A stretch of DNA of 64,000 nucleotides from Lentzea kentuckyensis (GCF_002150765.1 NZ_MUYM01000028.1:130815-194814), one strand, 5' to 3'; positions 26,124 through 35,822 are shown, numbered from the stretch's first letter. The notes: a model not told the origin generated them from the sequence alone. Translations and numbers: made by a program.

Positions 26124-26729
26124 TCAGGGAGTCTTCCTCGCCGAGTGACGGCGGCGGATGATCACGACGGCCGCTGCGATGGCGACCACGAGGCACACGG
26201 TCGCTGTTCCGCGACCGGCCCACGTGGTCGCCATCGCCAGTGAGCCACCGGCGGCGTAGCCGATGAGAACCGTGGCGGACATCCAGGTCGCGACACCCGC
26301 GGCGGCGAAGAGCGTGAACACCGGGGCGGAGAGGCCGGATGCGCCGGCTGTGACGGGCATGCAGGTGCGGACGAACGGGATCCAGCGGGCGAGGAACACG
26401 GCAGGTCCGCCCCGCCTGCGCAGGAGTGACTCGGCGCGCTCGCGGTAGCGGGCCATCCTGGTCGAGGTCGGTGTTCTGGCGTGGAAAGTCCGTCCGGTCC
26501 AGTATGCGGCCTGGTCGCCGGCGATCCCGGCGGCGACGCAGACCGGCAGCCCCGCCACGAGCGGGAGGGCGCCTTGGTAGCTGAGCAGACCCACGACGAG
26601 CAGGGTGAGCTCGGCCGGCACAGCGAATCCGACCAGCAGGGCGGTCTCGACGAACATCAGGCCCGCGGCGACGAGCAGGAGAGTGTGCGGGGGCAGTGTT
26701 GTCAAGGTGTCGGCCCAGTCGGTGAACAT
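26124..26729 (-). CDS. DedA-family membrane protein
   Basis: A 201-residue protein, taking the ATG at 26729 preceded by GAAAG; a start at 26759 is possible. It has the DedA (SNARE-associated/VTT) pattern: LMFVETALLVGFAVPAEL, GDQAAYWTGR, then FLARWIPFVRTCMPVTAGAS and several helices. DedA proteins are inner-membrane proteins linked to lipid-carrier flipping and membrane homeostasis. It follows ahcY by 84 bp in the same direction, so it may belong to the SAM-cycle operon. A paralogue lies at 46700. Confidence 0.85.
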   Translation of the reverse strand: MFTDWADTLTTLPPHTLLLVAAGLMFVETALLVGFAVPAELTLLVVGLLSYQGALPLVAGLPVCVAAGIAGDQAAYWTGRTFHARTPTSTRMARYRERAESLLRRRGGPAVFLARWIPFVRTCMPVTAGASGLSAPVFTLFAAAGVATWMSATVLIGYAAGGSLAMATTWAGRGTATVCLVVAIAAAVVIIRRRHSARKTP

Positions 26730-26813
26730 GACATCAGCTTTCGTGGGTGAGTTCGCCACGGCATCGGGCTGGGGGACCGGGCAGGTCCGCTTCCAGGACG
26801 ATCCGTGCGTCGC

Positions 26814-28271
26814 TCAGTAGCGGTAATGCTCGGGCTTGAACGGGCCCTCGACGTCGACGTCGATGTACTCGGCCTGTTCCTTGGTGAGCTTGGTCAGCTC
26901 GCCGCCGAGCGCCTCGAGGTGGATGCGGGCGACCTTCTCGTCCAGCACCTTCGGGAGGCGGAAGACCTCGTTGTCGTACTCCTCGTGCTTGGTGAACAGC
27001 TCGATCTGGGCGATCACCTGGTTGGAGAACGAGTTCGACATGACGAACGACGGGTGGCCGGTCGCATTGCCCAGGTTCATGAGGCGGCCCTCGGACAGCA
27101 CGATGATCGTGCGGCCGTTCGGGAAGATCCACTCGTCGACCTGCGGCTTGATGTTGTTCTTGCGGATGCCGGGGTAGCGGGCGAGGCCTGCCATGTCCAG
27201 CTCGTTGTCGAAGTGGCCGACGTTGCCCAGGATCGCCTGGTGCTTCATCTGCGCCATGTGCTCGACGGTGACGACGTCCTTGTTGCCGGTCGTCGTGATC
27301 ACGATGTCGGCGATCGGGAGGACCGACTCGAGCTTCGCGACCTGGTAGCCGTCCATGGCCGCCTGGAGCGCGCAGATCGGGTCGATCTCGGTGACGATCA
27401 CGCGGGCGCCCTGGCCGCGCAGTGACTCGGCCGAGCCCTTGCCGACGTCGCCGTAGCCCGCGACGACGCAGACCTTGCCGCCGATCAGGACGTCGGTGCC
27501 GCGGTTGATGCCGTCGATCAGCGAGTGGCGGATGCCGTAGCGGTTGTCGAACTTCGACTTGGTGACGGCGTCGTTGACGTTGATGGCCGGGAACAGCAGC
27601 TCACCGGCGGAGGCCAGCTGGTACAGGCGCATGACGCCCGTCGTGGTCTCCTCGGTGACGCCGCGGATGCCCGCCGCGATGTTCGTCCACTTCTTGCCGT
27701 CCGCGGCGAGCGAGTTGCGCAGCGTCTCGAGGACGATCTGGTACTCCTCGGAGTCGTCCTCGGAAGCCGCGGGGACGACACCGGCCGCCTCGTACTGCAC
27801 GCCCTTGTGGACGAGCAGCGTCGCGTCGCCGCCGTCGTCCAGGATCATGTTCGGGCCCTTGCCGTCCGGCCAGGTGAGCATCTGCTCGGCCGTCCACCAG
27901 TACTCCGGCAGCGTCTCGCCCTTCCAGGCGAAACAGGAGACGCCCTTGGGCTCCTCCTCGGTGCCGTACGGGCCGACGACGACCGCGGCGGCCGCGTGGT
28001 CCTGGGTCGAGAAGATGTTGCAGGAGGCCCAGCGGACCTCGGCGCCCAGGTCGACCAGGGTCTCGATCAGCACGGCGGTCTGGATGGTCATGTGCAGCGA
28101 GCCGGAGATGCGCGCACCCTTGAGCGGGTACACCCCGGAGTACTCGCGACGGAACGCCATCAGGCCGGGCATCTCGTGCTCGGCCAGACGGATCTCCTTG
28201 CGGCCGAACTCATGGAGCGACAGGTCGGCCACCGCGAAGTCGATGCCGTTGTGGGTCTGAGCTTGTGTCAT
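26814..28271 (-). CDS. ahcY: Adenosylhomocysteinase (SAH hydrolase)
   Basis: A 485-residue cytoplasmic enzyme that splits S-adenosylhomocysteine into adenosine and homocysteine, removing the product that inhibits methyltransferases. It shows the NAD-binding motif [13 protein letters not shown], the substrate region [14 protein letters not shown], and the family C-terminal KPEHYRY. Length is normal. Its ATG overlaps the stop of the 60-aa gene by 4 bp, and it lies downstream of metK and a methyltransferase gene in one operon. Confidence 0.97.
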   Translation of the reverse strand: MTQAQTHNGIDFAVADLSLHEFGRKEIRLAEHEMPGLMAFRREYSGVYPLKGARISGSLHMTIQTAVLIETLVDLGAEVRWASCNIFSTQDHAAAAVVVGPYGTEEEPKGVSCFAWKGETLPEYWWTAEQMLTWPDGKGPNMILDDGGDATLLVHKGVQYEAAGVVPAASEDDSEEYQIVLETLRNSLAADGKKWTNIAAGIRGVTEETTTGVMRLYQLASAGELLFPAINVNDAVTKSKFDNRYGIRHSLIDGINRGTDVLIGGKVCVVAGYGDVGKGSAESLRGQGARVIVTEIDPICALQAAMDGYQVAKLESVLPIADIVITTTGNKDVVTVEHMAQMKHQAILGNVGHFDNELDMAGLARYPGIRKNNIKPQVDEWIFPNGRTIIVLSEGRLMNLGNATGHPSFVMSNSFSNQVIAQIELFTKHEEYDNEVFRLPKVLDEKVARIHLEALGGELTKLTKEQAEYIDVDVEGPFKPEHYRY

Positions 28272-28450
28272 CGTTCTTTCTTGTCTTTGAAGAGGTCGGG
28301 GTGACGGGGAGGCTCGTCTGGCGTGTCTTCGTCGCCGCTGCTGTGTCGTGCTGAAGGGCGGTTGAGGAATCCGATCAGCGCCAACGCCGCGGCGGGGATG
28401 GCGTCGATCAGCAAGAGGCCGTAGATCGAAGATGTGGAGGACAACGGCAT
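28268..28450 (-). CDS. 60-aa single-helix membrane protein between metK and ahcY
   Basis: A short N-terminus is followed by one hydrophobic helix ([20 protein letters not shown]) and a charged C-terminal tail ending DLFKDKKER. It starts 3 bp after the metK stop and its stop overlaps the ahcY start by 4 bp. The tight spacing on both sides argues that it is translated. No family is recognised. It could tether or regulate the neighbouring enzymes at the membrane; that is speculation. Confidence 0.6.
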   Translation of the reverse strand: MPLSSTSSIYGLLLIDAIPAAALALIGFLNRPSARHSSGDEDTPDEPPRHPDLFKDKKER

Positions 28451-28453
28451 GAC

Positions 28454-29650
28454 TCAGGTGAGTCCGGCGGCGCTGGCGAGTGCGTGGGCACGGTCGGTCG
28501 ACTCCCAGGGCAGGTCGACATCGGTGCGGCCGAAGTGGCCGTACGCGGCGGTCGGGGCGTAGATCGGGCGCAGCAGGTCGAGGTCGCGGATGATCGCGGC
28601 GGGCCGGAGGTCGAAGACCTCGGTGATGGCCTGCTGGATCTTCTGCGGGTCGACGGTCTCGGTGCCGAAGGTCTCGACGAACAGGCCGACCGGGGCGGCC
28701 TTGCCGATCGCGTAGGCGACCTGGACCTCGACGCGGGTGGCCAGACCGGCGGCCACGGTGTTCTTGGCGACCCAGCGCATGGCGTACGCGGCGGAGCGGT
28801 CGACCTTCGACGGGTCCTTGCCGGAGAACGCGCCGCCACCGTGACGGGCCATGCCGCCGTAGGTGTCGACGATGATCTTGCGGCCGGTCAGGCCCGCGTC
28901 ACCCATCGGGCCGCCGACGACGAAACGGCCGGTCGGGTTCGTGAGCAGGCGGACGTCCGACGTGTCGATCGGCAGTTCCGCGAGTGTCGGGCCGAGCACG
29001 AACTCGCGAATGTCCACGCCGAGCATGGTGTCGAGGTCGATGCTGTCGGCGTGCTGCGTGGAGACGACGACGGTGTCGAGACGCACCGGCTGGTCACCCG
29101 CGTACTCGACGGTGACCTGCGTCTTGCCGTCCGGACGCAGGTACGGCATGGTGCCCTCCTTGCGCACCTCGGTCAGGCGGCGGGAAAGCCGGTGCGCGAG
29201 GGCGATCGGCAGCGGCATGAGCTCGGGCGTGTCGGTGCACGCGTACCCGAACATCAGGCCCTGGTCGCCCGCGCCCTGCTTGTCGATCTCGTCGGCCGCA
29301 CCCTCGACGCGGTTCTCGAACGCGGTGTCGACACCCTGCGCGATGTCCGGGGACTGCGCGCCGATGGCCACGTTCACGCCGCACGAACGGCCGTCGAAGC
29401 CCTTCGCGGACGAGTCGTAGCCGATCCCCAGGATCTTCTCGCGCACGATCGTGGGGATGTCGGCGTAGGCCTCCGTTGTGACCTCACCCGCGACGTGGAC
29501 CTGACCAGTCGTGACCATCGTCTCCACCGCGACGCGGGAACGCGGGTCCTTCGCCAGCAGTGCGTCCAGGATCGAGTCGCTGATCGCGTCGCAGATCTTG
29601 TCCGGATGCCCCTCGGTCACCGACTCACTGGTGAACAGCCTGCTGGTCAT
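28454..29650 (-). CDS. metK: S-adenosylmethionine synthetase
   Basis: A 398-residue enzyme making SAM from methionine and ATP. Family motifs are present in order: [24 protein letters not shown], and [16 protein letters not shown]. The ATG at 29650 has AAGGAG ten bases upstream and overlaps the stop of the preceding small membrane-protein gene by 4 bp. Its place beside ahcY and a lipid-type methyltransferase, rather than in a housekeeping cluster, suggests that it feeds a dedicated methylation pathway. Confidence 0.97.
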   Translation of the reverse strand: MTSRLFTSESVTEGHPDKICDAISDSILDALLAKDPRSRVAVETMVTTGQVHVAGEVTTEAYADIPTIVREKILGIGYDSSAKGFDGRSCGVNVAIGAQSPDIAQGVDTAFENRVEGAADEIDKQGAGDQGLMFGYACTDTPELMPLPIALAHRLSRRLTEVRKEGTMPYLRPDGKTQVTVEYAGDQPVRLDTVVVSTQHADSIDLDTMLGVDIREFVLGPTLAELPIDTSDVRLLTNPTGRFVVGGPMGDAGLTGRKIIVDTYGGMARHGGGAFSGKDPSKVDRSAAYAMRWVAKNTVAAGLATRVEVQVAYAIGKAAPVGLFVETFGTETVDPQKIQQAITEVFDLRPAAIIRDLDLLRPIYAPTAAYGHFGRTDVDLPWESTDRAHALASAAGLT

Positions 29651-29886
29651 TTGCGGAGAACTCCTTGCCGGTCGTGGTTGTGGTGAGTGGGGGAACGAAG
29701 TCGGTGTGGCCGGGGGCGTGGAGGCGATGTGCCGGGCAGTGGAAGCACGTAGACCACCGCGGTGAGCCAGATCAGCGCGCCGATGGCGGCGCTGCCGATG
29801 GTGGTGTCGCCGACCCCGAGCAGGACACAGGCGATCGCGGGCAACGGCGTCACCGACAGGTAGACGCGCCAGCGGCCGCGGCTCAT
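29647..29886 (-). CDS. 79-aa two-helix membrane protein
   Basis: It has two hydrophobic segments ([37 protein letters not shown]) and a basic Pro/His-rich tail. The gene overlaps the methyltransferase stop by 4 bp and the metK start by 4 bp, so translational coupling on both sides is likely. Function unknown; conserved small membrane partners of the methyltransferase are possible. Confidence 0.6.
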   Translation of the reverse strand: MSRGRWRVYLSVTPLPAIACVLLGVGDTTIGSAAIGALIWLTAVVYVLPLPGTSPPRPRPHRLRSPTHHNHDRQGVLRK

Positions 29887-30479
29887 CGCAGGCGCGGCCG
29901 GCGGCACACGTAGGTGATCGCCGGGGGCATGTTCGCCCAGATCGTCCGGGTGGGCAGCACTTCGCCGAAGGACTGGTCGAGCAGCCGGCGGAACTGCCTG
30001 CCGGTGGGCAGGCCGAGACCCTGCAGGTAGGCGAACGTGGTGAACACTCCATGCGGTGCGAGCACCGCGATGATCCGCTCGAGCAGCAACTGCTGCTTGG
30101 CGTGGTCGAACAGAGTCCACGGCAGACCGGAGATCACCACGTCGGCGCGCTCGTGGCCCTCGATGGCGAGCACGTCCTCGATGTCGGCGGCATCGGCGTG
30201 GTGGACGGGCACTTCGGGGTGCTGGCGGCGGAAGTAGGACAGCATGCCGGAGTCGGCCTCGATCGCGACCTGGTGTCCCCGGCCACGCAGGCGCGCGGTG
30301 ATCGCCGTGGTGACGGCGCCGGTGCCGGGACCGAGTTCGGCGACGACGGGGTGACCGTCATCGGGGATGACCACCGCCAGGCGCTCGGCGAGGTGAGGTG
30401 AGCTCGGTGAGATGGCTCCCACGAGTCTCGGAGCACGCAGTGCGGCTCTGGTGAACGTCCTCCACGATGTCGTGCTCAT
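29883..30479 (-). CDS. SAM-dependent methyltransferase, PmtA-like (phospholipid N-methyltransferase type)
   Basis: A 198-residue Rossmann-fold enzyme. Motif I is [15 protein letters not shown], the acidic loop is AIEADSGML, and motif IV reads [15 protein letters not shown] motif IV in place of the NPPY-type motif of rRNA methylases is typical of phosphatidylethanolamine N-methyltransferases of the PmtA group, which use three SAM per lipid. It is first in an operon with metK and ahcY, which would regenerate SAM and clear SAH. Substrate assignment is by family resemblance. Confidence 0.75.
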   Translation of the reverse strand: MSTTSWRTFTRAALRAPRLVGAISPSSPHLAERLAVVIPDDGHPVVAELGPGTGAVTTAITARLRGRGHQVAIEADSGMLSYFRRQHPEVPVHHADAADIEDVLAIEGHERADVVISGLPWTLFDHAKQQLLLERIIAVLAPHGVFTTFAYLQGLGLPTGRQFRRLLDQSFGEVLPTRTIWANMPPAITYVCRRPRLR

Positions 30480-30628
30480 GCCGACAACAGTCCCTCGTGG
30501 ACAGTGTCGTGCGCGTCCGCCTGGACGGCCGCGGTGGTGGCCGTGCGGTGGAGATCGTGTCCTACCGTGGGATGACGTGACCCTGAGAGATCACCAGAAA
30601 TATTCGGGGTTGTCCGTGTGCGCCGGGA

Positions 30629-31321
30629 TCAACGGCCGGGGTCTTCGGCGGAGGCGGTCGAGTCCTGGCGTGGCTGGACGAATCCGCTCTCGTAGGCGTA
30701 CACGACCGCCTGGACGCGATCTCGCAGGTCCAGTTTGGACAACACTCTGCTCACGTGGGTTTTCACGGTCGTCTCGCCCAGGAAGAGCCGGCCCGCGATC
30801 TCGACGTTGTTGGCACCCTTGGCCAGTAGCGCGAAGACTTCTCGTTCGCGGTCGGTCAGGCGTTGCAGCCGCGGGTCAGGTTGCGGCGCGGCCGGCGTGC
30901 TGAGGTGCCGCTCGACCAGTCGCTGAACCACCGCCGGTGCCATCACCGCGTCACCGCGCAGCGTCGCGCGGATGGCGACCAGCATTTCCTCGCTGGTGGC
31001 GTCCTTGAGCAGGAATCCGCTGGCACCCTGACGCAGGGCGCGCTCGACGTACTCGTCCAGGTCGAACGTGGTGACCATCAGCACCTTGGTGTTGGGGCTG
31101 ATCTCGCACACGCGCCGAGTGGCTTCCACTCCGTCGAGCACCGGCATGCGCACGTCCATCAGCATCAGGTCCGGGCGGTGTTCGGCCGCCAGCCGCACGG
31201 CCTGTGCTCCGTCCGCGGCTTCGCCGACCAGTTCGAGGTCTGGCTGGCTGGTCACGATCATGCGCAGGGCGCTGCGGATGAGCTCCTGGTCGTCACAGAT
31301 CACCACGCGTGCCCGGTTCAT
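30629..31321 (-). CDS. NarL/FixJ-family response regulator
   Basis: A 230-residue protein with phosphoacceptor Asp56 (LMLMDVRMP), VTTFDLDEYVERAL, the Lys of LLKD, and a LuxR-type helix-turn-helix (LTDREREVFALLAKGANNVEIA, TVKTHVSRVLSKL). No kinase gene is adjacent. It ends 149 bp before the SAM-cycle operon in the same orientation. Confidence 0.9.
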   Translation of the reverse strand: MNRARVVICDDQELIRSALRMIVTSQPDLELVGEAADGAQAVRLAAEHRPDLMLMDVRMPVLDGVEATRRVCEISPNTKVLMVTTFDLDEYVERALRQGASGFLLKDATSEEMLVAIRATLRGDAVMAPAVVQRLVERHLSTPAAPQPDPRLQRLTDREREVFALLAKGANNVEIAGRLFLGETTVKTHVSRVLSKLDLRDRVQAVVYAYESGFVQPRQDSTASAEDPGR

Positions 31322-31413
31322 GCCAGGGATTGTGCCTATTCTCGAACCGAAGGGCCCATTGTGTGCGGCATGTCGCGGCGTACTGCTTGGACTCCGGCGC
31401 CCAATCACTCGAT

Positions 31414-32150
31414 TCAGGCCGTACGCACCCGCGATTCGCGAGGGCGCTGACCGGCCGCCGGGCCCAGCGCCGCCAGATGGACAGTGCGTAGCGCCTCACT
31501 GTCCAGAATGGCGGCGACCGCTCGGCCATGCGCCACCCGCACATGAACCGCGGTCAGGGTCCTCGCTGCGGCCGAGTCGTCGGCGGAGATCGCTTCCACG
31601 AGTGCGCGATGGGTGCTCGCCGCGTCGGCGGACGGTGGTGCCTGCCCGGTCACATCGAGAGCGTGATACCGCTCCATCTTCAGCAGGACCTCGTCGAGCA
31701 CCCGCTCGAGCTCGACGTTTCCGCCCATGACAGCGATGCGGCGATGCGCCCGGTAGTGATCAGTGAGCCAGTCCGCCGGAGCCGTCTCCGCCTCTGGACC
31801 TGCCTCCTCACGCTGGCAGAACTCCCGCAGCGCCGCGACCTCGTCTGGTTGCCGTGCCGCGTGCCTGGCCGCCAGTGCGGCGGCCTCGGGCTCGAGCAAC
31901 AGCCGCAGTTCGAAGAGGTCCTGCATCCCGCAGGGTGACCGGCGCCACCCGGTAACCCGAGCGCGGGATCACCTCCACCCAGCCCAGTCGCCGCAGTGCC
32001 GCCAGGGCCTCCCGGACGGGCGCCTTGCTCATCTGGAGTTGCCCGGCGATCTCCGACTCCGAGAACGAGACGCTAGAGGAAGCTCGCCGTGGATGACGCG
32101 CTGGCGGATGTTACTGCTTCCGAGGCTGATGCCGCGAATCACTGAGGGGC
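31414..32150 (-). pseudogene. GntR/FCD-type regulator with frameshifts
   Basis: Three frames carry one protein. NIRQRVIHGELPL lies at the N-terminus, then SESEIAGQLQMSKAPVREALAALRRLGWVEVIPRSGY (GntR winged helix), and after a shift near 31925 the FCD domain (DLFELRLLLEPEAAALAARHA, AHRRIAVMGGN, DHYRAHR with metal-type His). At least two frameshifts separate these pieces, so no full-length protein can form. Confidence 0.75.
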
Positions 32151-32230
32151 GGGTCGAGGCCCTCGAGTCCGGTGGCCAGGCGCAGGGCGGGGAAGACGAC
32201 CCGGAGCATCGCCTCGGTGTCGCACTCGGG

Positions 32231-32860
32231 TCAGAGTGACCACTTGCCCTTTCGTCGCTCCGTCGTCAACGTGACCGGCGCAGGCAAGGGCTTTGCCGCG
32301 GCGGGTGTCAGGCCTTCGAACATGAGGGCCAGGTAGCGCCGCCAGCCGTCGACATTGGCGTCCATGGTCCACAACGTGCTGGTCAGCATGGCCATGAGCC
32401 GGCTCAGGTCCTCGGGGACGAGGTCGGCGCGGAGCAGGCCGTCGTCCTGTGCGCGTCGGGCCAGCAGGGTCAGCGACTCGTAGAACGGGGTGTAGACCTC
32501 CGCGGTCAGCATGCCGGCGTCGCGGGCGGCGGTGAGGGTGTTCAGCTCGCGTGCCGCCAGGCCCATCGCGGCTTCGATCAGGCTGACGAGGCCGCGCAGC
32601 GGACTCTCGTCGGCGAGCGCCTGTGCGGCAGCGGGCGTGAGGTCTTCGGAGATGGCCTGGTCGAGTGCGGCCCGGACCAGGTCTGCCTTGCTGGGGAAGC
32701 GGTTGTACAGCGTCCTGATGCGCACGTCGGCGCGGCGGGCGATTTCCTCGAGCAGCGCATCTGGGCCCTGATCTGCGAAAACCGCACGAGCGGTGCGCAC
32801 GATGCGCTCGGCGTTGCGCGCTGCGTCCGCGCGCAACGGGCGCTCGCTCTCGGTTGTCAT
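32231..32860 (-). CDS. TetR-family regulator of P450 cassette 1
   Basis: A 209-residue protein from ATG 32860. The helix-turn-helix reads LLEEIARRADVRIRTLYNRFPSKADLV; the ligand domain includes SLIEAAMGLAARELNTL and WRRYLALMFEGLTP. It is a clear paralogue of the TetR at 45844, with the same core phrases. It is divergent from the ferredoxin gene at 32964, and a 24-bp perfect palindrome begins 14 bases from its start codon. It very probably represses cassette 1. Confidence 0.9.
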   Translation of the reverse strand: MTTESERPLRADAARNAERIVRTARAVFADQGPDALLEEIARRADVRIRTLYNRFPSKADLVRAALDQAISEDLTPAAAQALADESPLRGLVSLIEAAMGLAARELNTLTAARDAGMLTAEVYTPFYESLTLLARRAQDDGLLRADLVPEDLSRLMAMLTSTLWTMDANVDGWRRYLALMFEGLTPAAAKPLPAPVTLTTERRKGKWSL

Positions 32861-32873
32861 TACCACAGGGTAG

Positions 32874-32941
32874 CAACATGCAGTCGACTGCATGTTGTGC
32901 TAGCGTGTGTCTCGCGGCAGAAACTTGCAGTCGCATGCAAG
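32874..32941. promoter_or_regulatory. Operator and promoter of P450 cassette 1
   Basis: A perfect 24-bp palindrome at 32874-32897 has the half-site CAACATGCAGTC. It is followed by TTGTGCTAGCGT, whose TAGCGT (32901-32906) is a plausible -10. A second site at 32924-32941, CTTGCAG then TCGC then ATGCAAG, has matching arms. The ACTTGCAGTCGCATGC part recurs at 47378-47393 before cassette 2. Confidence 0.8.
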
Positions 32942-32963
32942 ATAATCTTGATGGGAGGCACCG

Positions 32964-33161
32964 ATGAAAGTGAGCGTGGAGGCCGACAAGTGCGTTGCCG
33001 CCGGGCAGTGCGTGCTGATCGCGGCCGAGGTTTTCGACCAGCGCGACGAGGACGGCGTCGTGGTCCTGCTGGACGAAACGCCCGGACCGCAGCACCACGA
33101 GGCCGTCCGTGAGGCGGCCCTGGTGTGTCCGGCCGCCGCCATCCACCTGGCCGAGCGATGA
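32964..33161 (+). CDS. 3Fe-4S ferredoxin of P450 cassette 1
   Basis: A 65-residue soluble electron carrier with Cys10, Cys16 and Cys55 (VCPAAAI), the three ligands of Streptomyces-type P450 ferredoxins with a [3Fe-4S] cluster. It is nearly identical to the protein at 47418. Its stop overlaps the start of the decayed reductase gene (ATGA). It would pass electrons to the P450 at 33390. Confidence 0.93.
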   Translation: MKVSVEADKCVAAGQCVLIAAEVFDQRDEDGVVVLLDETPGPQHHEAVREAALVCPAAAIHLAER

Positions 33162-33373
33162 ACCGAGTGGTGATCGTCGGCGACGCGCCGGAACTCTGCG
33201 CTCCTCAACCCCTGGGTACCACGGTCGTTCGCCACGGTCCCGTACTTCTGGTCCGGCCAGTACGACGTGAAGACCCAGGCCTGCCCCTACCTGCGCCACC
33301 ACGACGAGGCCCTCGTCCTGAACCGCGCCCTCATCGTGACCGGGGCCTCCTGGGTTCCGCGCTCGCCGCCTGA
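33158..33373 (+). pseudogene. Ferredoxin reductase gene with large internal deletions
   Basis: The first eight codons (MNRVVIVG) match the start of the intact reductase at 47612. The sequence then jumps to its C-terminal region (TVPYFWSGQYDVKTQA, then DEALVL) and jumps again to IVTGASW before the stop. Roughly 880 bp and a further 100 bp or so of the family sequence are missing, with frame changes. The FAD and NAD domains are gone, so cassette 1 has no reductase of its own. Confidence 0.85.
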
Positions 33374-33389
33374 CTGCCGGAGGAATTTC

Positions 33390-34598
33390 ATGACCAGCAC
33401 CGAGACCGGGCTTCCGGTCTTCCCCGTGGATCGCGACGCGCGCTGTCCGCTCGACCCGGCGCCCGTGTACCGGGAATGGCGCGAGACGGGTGGCCTGCGC
33501 AAGGTGAACTGGCAAGGCCACGAGATGTGGGCCGTGAGCCGGCACGAGGACATCAAGCTCGCCATGACCGACCCGCGCATCAGTGCTGAGGTAGCCGCGC
33601 AGCAAGCCAGTGGGGAACACCACGGCGACACCATGCCGAAGATCTTCCCGAGAATGGACGACCCCGAGCACGCTGTGCTGCGGCGGATGCTGACCAAGGA
33701 CTTCACGGTCAAGCGGGTCAACGCCATGCGCCCGGAGATCGAGAAGCTGGCTGGTGAGCTCATCGACGCGATGGTCAGCGGCGGCGGTCCGGCCGACCTG
33801 GTGCAGGCCTACGCGTTGCCCGTCCCGTCCCTGGTGATCTCCCTGCTGCTCGGTGTGCCCTACAGCGACCACCAGTTCTTCCAGGACATCACCGGTGTCC
33901 TGATGAGCCGCACCGCTACTGCCGAAGAGCGGCAGCAGGCCAACGTCAAGATCTTCGGGTATCTGTACGAACTGGTGGCGCGCAAGCAGAACGATCCCGA
34001 CGGCGCGCTGATCAGTCGCCTGATCCACGAGCACCTGCCGACCGGGGAGCTGACCCGCGAGACCATCGCGATGAACAGCTTCATCCTGCTCAGCGCCGGC
34101 CACGAGACCACCGCCAACATGATCAGCCTCGGCACCCTGGCCCTGCTGCAGAACCCGGAGACCCTGGCACGGATCCGCGACGCCGAGGACCCTCGGGTCA
34201 TCTCGAACGCGGTCGAGGAACTGTTGCGGTACCTGACAATCGTGCACAGCCTGGTCGCCCGCGTGGCCAAGGAGGACATCGAGATCGGCGGCACCCTCGT
34301 GAAAGCGGGTGAAGGCCTGATCATGAACCTGCCCGCCGCCAACCGCGACCCCGCCTTCCTCGACAACCCCGACAGCCTCGACATCGACCGCAGCACCCGC
34401 ACCCACATGGCCTTCGGCTACGGCGTCCACCAGTGCCTCGGCCAGACACTCGCCCGTGCCGAACTGGAGATCGCGCTGCCCACGCTGCTGCGCCGCCTGC
34501 CGGACCTGCGGCTCGCCGTACCGATCGAGGAGATCCGGTTCCGGGGCGACATGAGCATCTACGGCGTCCACGAGCTGCCCGTCGCATGGGAGAAGTGA
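33390..34598 (+). CDS. Cytochrome P450 (cassette 1)
   Basis: A 402-residue bacterial class I P450 with I-helix AGHETT (236-241), the ExxR in EELLRYL, and the heme-binding loop FGYGVHQCLG with Cys349. GGAGGA precedes the ATG at 33390. The protein is very close to the P450 at 48811. The stop and the next ATG share one base (TGATG). It resembles CYP105-type enzymes, which hydroxylate varied small lipophilic substrates; the substrate here is unknown. Confidence 0.93.
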   Translation: MTSTETGLPVFPVDRDARCPLDPAPVYREWRETGGLRKVNWQGHEMWAVSRHEDIKLAMTDPRISAEVAAQQASGEHHGDTMPKIFPRMDDPEHAVLRRMLTKDFTVKRVNAMRPEIEKLAGELIDAMVSGGGPADLVQAYALPVPSLVISLLLGVPYSDHQFFQDITGVLMSRTATAEERQQANVKIFGYLYELVARKQNDPDGALISRLIHEHLPTGELTRETIAMNSFILLSAGHETTANMISLGTLALLQNPETLARIRDAEDPRVISNAVEELLRYLTIVHSLVARVAKEDIEIGGTLVKAGEGLIMNLPAANRDPAFLDNPDSLDIDRSTRTHMAFGYGVHQCLGQTLARAELEIALPTLLRRLPDLRLAVPIEEIRFRGDMSIYGVHELPVAWEK

Positions 34599-35566
34599 TG
34601 ACGGACCTCCGATTCGACGGCAAGATCGCCATCGTCACCGGCGCCGGCAACGGTCTGGGCCGCCACCACGCCTTGTTGCTGGCGTCCCGCGGGGCACGGG
34701 TGGTGGTCAACGACCTCGGCGGTTCGGTCACCGGCGAGGGTGCCGACGCCGGTCCGGCCGAGGCCGTCGCCCAGGAGATCCGGGACCTCGGGGGCGATGC
34801 CGTGGCGGACACCCACAGCGTCGCCACTCGCGAGGGTGGTGAGGGAATCGTCCGCGCTGCGATCATTGCCTACGGGGCCGTCGACATCCTCGTCAACAAC
34901 GCCGGCATCGTCCGCGACGTTCCGCTCGCCGAGATGACACCCGATCACCTCGACCCGATGATCGACGTGCACCTCAAGGGCGCTTTCCACGTCACCGTCC
35001 CGGCTTGGCGCGTCATGCGAGAACAGGGCTACGGCCGCATCGTCCACACCACCTCGGCCGCGGGCATCCTGGGCAGCACGCACAAGAGCCACTACGGCGC
35101 CGCCAAAACCGGGCTGATCGGCCTCACCAGGGTCCTCGCCGTCGAAGGAGCCGGACACAACATCAAGGTCAACGCGATCGCCCCGATCGCGGCCACCCGC
35201 ATGCTCGCCATGAACACGGCCGAGGCCGAGGGTGCCGCCGGCCGGCAGCGCGACCCGGCGTCCATCGCCATGATGCACGCCGTCATCAGCAAGCTCGACC
35301 CGGCGCTCGTCGCACCCGTGGTCGCCTACCTGGCTCATGAAGAGTGTCCGGTCACCGGTGAGATCTACACCGTGGGTGCAGGACAGGTCGCCAGGTACTT
35401 CATCGGCAGGACAAGGGGTTACTACCACCCTGAACTGTCGATTGAGGACGTTCGCGACCATCTGGCGGAGATCCGCGACGAAACCGGTTACACCACACCG
35501 GAAGACGCGGGCGGGGAGATCACCCAGCTCCTCCAAGCGATTGCCTCCGGCACGAGGCTCGCGTGA
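34598..35566 (+). CDS. Short-chain dehydrogenase, hydroxyacyl-CoA dehydrogenase-like
   Basis: A 322-residue SDR with the cofactor motif TGAGNGLG, NNAG, and the catalytic Ser and YGAAK. The phrase GLGRHHALLLASRGARVVVNDLGG followed by an inserted GEGADAGPAEAV segment is typical of the N-terminal domain of peroxisomal multifunctional enzyme type 2-like dehydrogenases, which oxidise 3-hydroxyacyl-CoAs. It is co-translated with the P450. A scrap of its paralogue follows the P450 of cassette 2. Confidence 0.88.
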   Translation: MTDLRFDGKIAIVTGAGNGLGRHHALLLASRGARVVVNDLGGSVTGEGADAGPAEAVAQEIRDLGGDAVADTHSVATREGGEGIVRAAIIAYGAVDILVNNAGIVRDVPLAEMTPDHLDPMIDVHLKGAFHVTVPAWRVMREQGYGRIVHTTSAAGILGSTHKSHYGAAKTGLIGLTRVLAVEGAGHNIKVNAIAPIAATRMLAMNTAEAEGAAGRQRDPASIAMMHAVISKLDPALVAPVVAYLAHEECPVTGEIYTVGAGQVARYFIGRTRGYYHPELSIEDVRDHLAEIRDETGYTTPEDAGGEITQLLQAIASGTRLA

Positions 35567-35621
35567 AGAGTCCCCGAACTGGGCCTGGAGGTTCACTACA
35601 CCGATTCTCAATCCCGAAGCC

Positions 35622-35822
35622 ATGCTGCCTGGGCTCGGACCGTACGTGCTGGTCGGCCTCTTCCTGATCATCTTCTTCGGGTGCGTGCTGCTCGGTGTCC
35701 TGCCGGGCGGCCCGTCCCTGTTCGCCACGGGACTGTTCGCCGCCAGCGCCAGCATTTGCGGCTACTCGAGGATCGATGCACTGCTGGCCGCCGGCATGAC
35801 CCTGCTCGGCCAGATTCCCTGA
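35622..35822 (+). CDS. Small membrane protein, uncertain
   Basis: A 66-residue frame with hydrophobic segments (GPYVLVGLFLIIFFGCVLLG, GPSLFATGLFAASAS). No family is recognised and no strong ribosome-binding site is seen. It lies between the SDR and the hybrid gene in the same direction. It could also be the end of a lost membrane protein. Confidence 0.4.
   Translation: MLPGLGPYVLVGLFLIIFFGCVLLGVLPGGPSLFATGLFAASASICGYSRIDALLAAGMTLLGQIP

Noticed and set aside
30480-30628. Possible SAM riboswitch before the SAM-cycle operon
   Set aside because: The 149-bp leader has no arrangement I can match to SAM-I, SAM-II or SAM-IV cores. A covariance-model search would settle it.
32150-32230. Possible P450 C-terminal scrap on the minus strand (VVFPALRLATGLEGLDP)
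   Set aside because: The match is short and lacks any heme-loop residue, so it cannot be told from chance.
32139-34571. An 810-codon minus-strand open frame across cassette 1
   Set aside because: It runs antisense to the ferredoxin, P450 and part of the TetR gene, all with strong family motifs; it is a shadow.
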